A stretch of DNA of 62,803 nt from Rikenellaceae bacterium. GTDB lineage: Bacteria > Bacteroidota > Bacteroidia > Bacteroidales > UBA932. Each line of letters begins with the position of its first letter. Position 1 is the stretch's first letter. The notes under the pieces were generated by a model. That model searched no databases. It was not told the origin of the DNA and saw only the letters and a list, made by a program, of their open reading frames with translations. Location of the stretch: the NCBI GenBank assembly GCA_900771335.1, contig CAAGNP010000043.1:1-62803 (forward strand). Reading direction: 5' to 3'. The position numbers and the translations under genes were made by a program. Positions 62,135 through 62,803 of the stretch are shown here, piece after piece.

Positions 62135-62337
62135 TATGGAAAATTTAAGGATTAATTAAAAAGGAATTGCTGGGTTATATATATAATAAGGTATGGGAAC
62201 AAGTCCCTATCGTCGGATACGAGAATGATTTGCTAGAGTAGCTTTATTATACATATATACTTACCTTTTTATTTTGAGCCGCAAATATAGTTATTTATTT
62301 AAATATAAGTATTATCTTTGGGGTAAATTTTACAGTC
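62135..62337. other. Arginine operon leader and divergent spacer
   Basis: 203 bases. The minus-strand leader from the -7 box to the GNAT ATG is about 147 bases, longer than for other genes in the window. It holds only a weak 4-bp hairpin (GGGA/TCCC at 62195-62208) and AT-rich runs with TATATA. No convincing ARG-box palindrome is visible by eye. Confidence 0.35.
62281..62321. promoter_or_regulatory. Divergent promoters for the arginine operon and the small basic protein
   Basis: Minus strand TATATTTGC (complement of 62281-62289) for the arginine operon; plus strand TATCTTTGG (62313-62321) for the small gene. They are 23 bases apart, so the RNA polymerase sites overlap. Confidence 0.55.
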
Positions 62338-62571
62338 TTGGCAAAGAAAAAGAAAAATAAGAAGATACTCACCCCTGATTTTCTCCGAAAGGACAAAACC
62401 AGGTACCTCAGATTATATGGGAAAACCATCCGCTTCAACAGGATGGAACTTGACTATATCGATGAGTATTGCAAGAAGTATAATGTCCATTCAAAGGCTG
62501 CCTTTTTCAGAGATTGTATCATCGGAACTGTGATGAAAGAATTGGATCAAAATTATCCGCGTCTATTCTAA
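62338..62571 (+). CDS. Conserved small basic protein of unknown function
   Basis: A 77-residue protein starting with TTG at 62338 (no ATG in frame nearby). The Lys-rich N-terminus AKKKKNKKILTPDFLRKDK is followed by LRLYGKTIRFNRMELDYIDEYC and a helix to the end. The LYGKTIRFNRMEL strand followed by two helices could be a ribbon-helix-helix-like fold, but this is a guess. I recall similar small proteins only as Bacteroidales hypotheticals. Divergent from the arginine operon. Confidence 0.7.
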   Translation: MAKKKKNKKILTPDFLRKDKTRYLRLYGKTIRFNRMELDYIDEYCKKYNVHSKAAFFRDCIIGTVMKELDQNYPRLF

Positions 62572-62803
62572 GCAGTTAGCAAAAAACAGCAAAAAAAGTG
62601 TAAAAAAAATTTGGTGGTTTGGTTCAAACCGCATATCTTTGCGGTCCCTTTTGAGAGGAACACTTCCCAATAGGGCGACAAGAGAAAAGTTGATTGAAAT
62701 AATGAAGAACAAGTACAATTTATAAGTACCAAGAAAAGAGTACAAGCGTTAATTTCTTTAGAGAAATTTAGTACAAACAATGAAGTTCAGGACAAGCTAG
62801 AAA
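62572..62803. other. Right-edge promoter and untranslated leader, probably of a stable-RNA operon
   Basis: TTG (62611-62613), 20 bases, TATCTTTGC (62634-62642) is a strong promoter, yet no gene starts in the following 160 bases: the ATGs at 62702 and 62780 are stopped after 7 and 6 codons. The leader has a clean hairpin AATTTCT-TTAG-AGAAATT near 62751-62768. This pattern resembles the leader of a Bacteroidetes rRNA operon, with the genes beyond the window. Confidence 0.45.
62611..62642 (+). promoter_or_regulatory. Strong promoter at the right edge
   Basis: TTTGG-type -33 element at 62610-62613 with TTG, a 20-base spacer, and TATCTTTGC; the GC-rich GCGGTCCC follows at the start site. Confidence 0.6.

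Noticed and set aside
62195..62208. Attenuator or riboswitch in the arginine leader
   Set aside because: Only a 4-bp stem is visible and there is no T-run or known motif.
62563..62780. Two Cys/Leu-rich minus-strand frames at the right edge
   Set aside because: They run against the strong plus-strand promoter and leader and have no family resemblance.

Overview
The window looks like chromosome of an anaerobic member of the Bacteroidales (genus not resolved). The evidence is: promoters of the Bacteroidetes type (TTG about 19-21 bases before TAnnTTTG); many N-terminal lipobox signals; surface glycoside hydrolases; a menaquinone pathway (menA, menG); a Bacteroidetes-type AURKAIP1/COX24 mini-protein after HU; and an arginine operon that uses an N-succinylornithine carbamoyltransferase. 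No tRNA or rRNA gene and no CRISPR array lies inside the window. The extreme right edge looks like the promoter and leader of a stable-RNA operon whose body lies outside.

Layout. 0-1.6 kb: a tyrosine recombinase of the Bacteroidetes conjugative-transposon type, probably the end of a mobile element that continues to the left. 1.6-11.1 kb: a tight operon for galactoside use: exported mutarotase (galM), LacZ-type GH2, second GH2, galactokinase (galK) and lipoprotein GH3. 11.1-12.8 kb: a small AT-richer accessory patch with a gene fragment, an ADP-ribosylglycohydrolase and a nested palindrome. 12.8-24.5 kb: mixed housekeeping and envelope genes (PIG-L deacetylase, transglutaminase lipoprotein, YjdM/PhnA, TlpA thioredoxin, a decayed rSAM/lipoprotein pair, menA, BASS transporter, acyl-CoA ligase, menG, esterase, serine hydrolase, ATP-grasp protein). 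24.5-34.1 kb: a 51-bp-period hairpin array, a cytoplasmic GH3, a large unknown membrane protein, mnmD, a dicarboxylate/amino-acid symporter with an aspartate racemase, a LysE exporter and lnt.

34.1-43.9 kb is the accessory island and the most interesting part. It carries an MqsR-like toxin with an HTH-Panacea antitoxin, bracketed by inverted copies of a stem-loop-rich repeat; then a membrane-anchored AraC regulator and two large GLUG-repeat lipoproteins. A family of GGGCACG...CGTGCCC hairpins lies at both ends and in the middle. The two outer copies share a tail of about 46-49 bases, so they form direct repeats about 9.5 kb apart.

43.9-54.2 kb: conserved genes (FAD/Fe-S dehydrogenase, tandem-thioredoxin protein, coaD, ung, lon; divergently HU, the 29-residue basic protein and RNase G). 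54.2-62.1 kb: one eight-gene arginine operon on the minus strand (GNAT acyltransferase, argG, argC, argD, argF', argB, argE, argH), running from glutamate through succinylated intermediates to arginine. A divergent small basic protein and the stable-RNA-like leader close the window.
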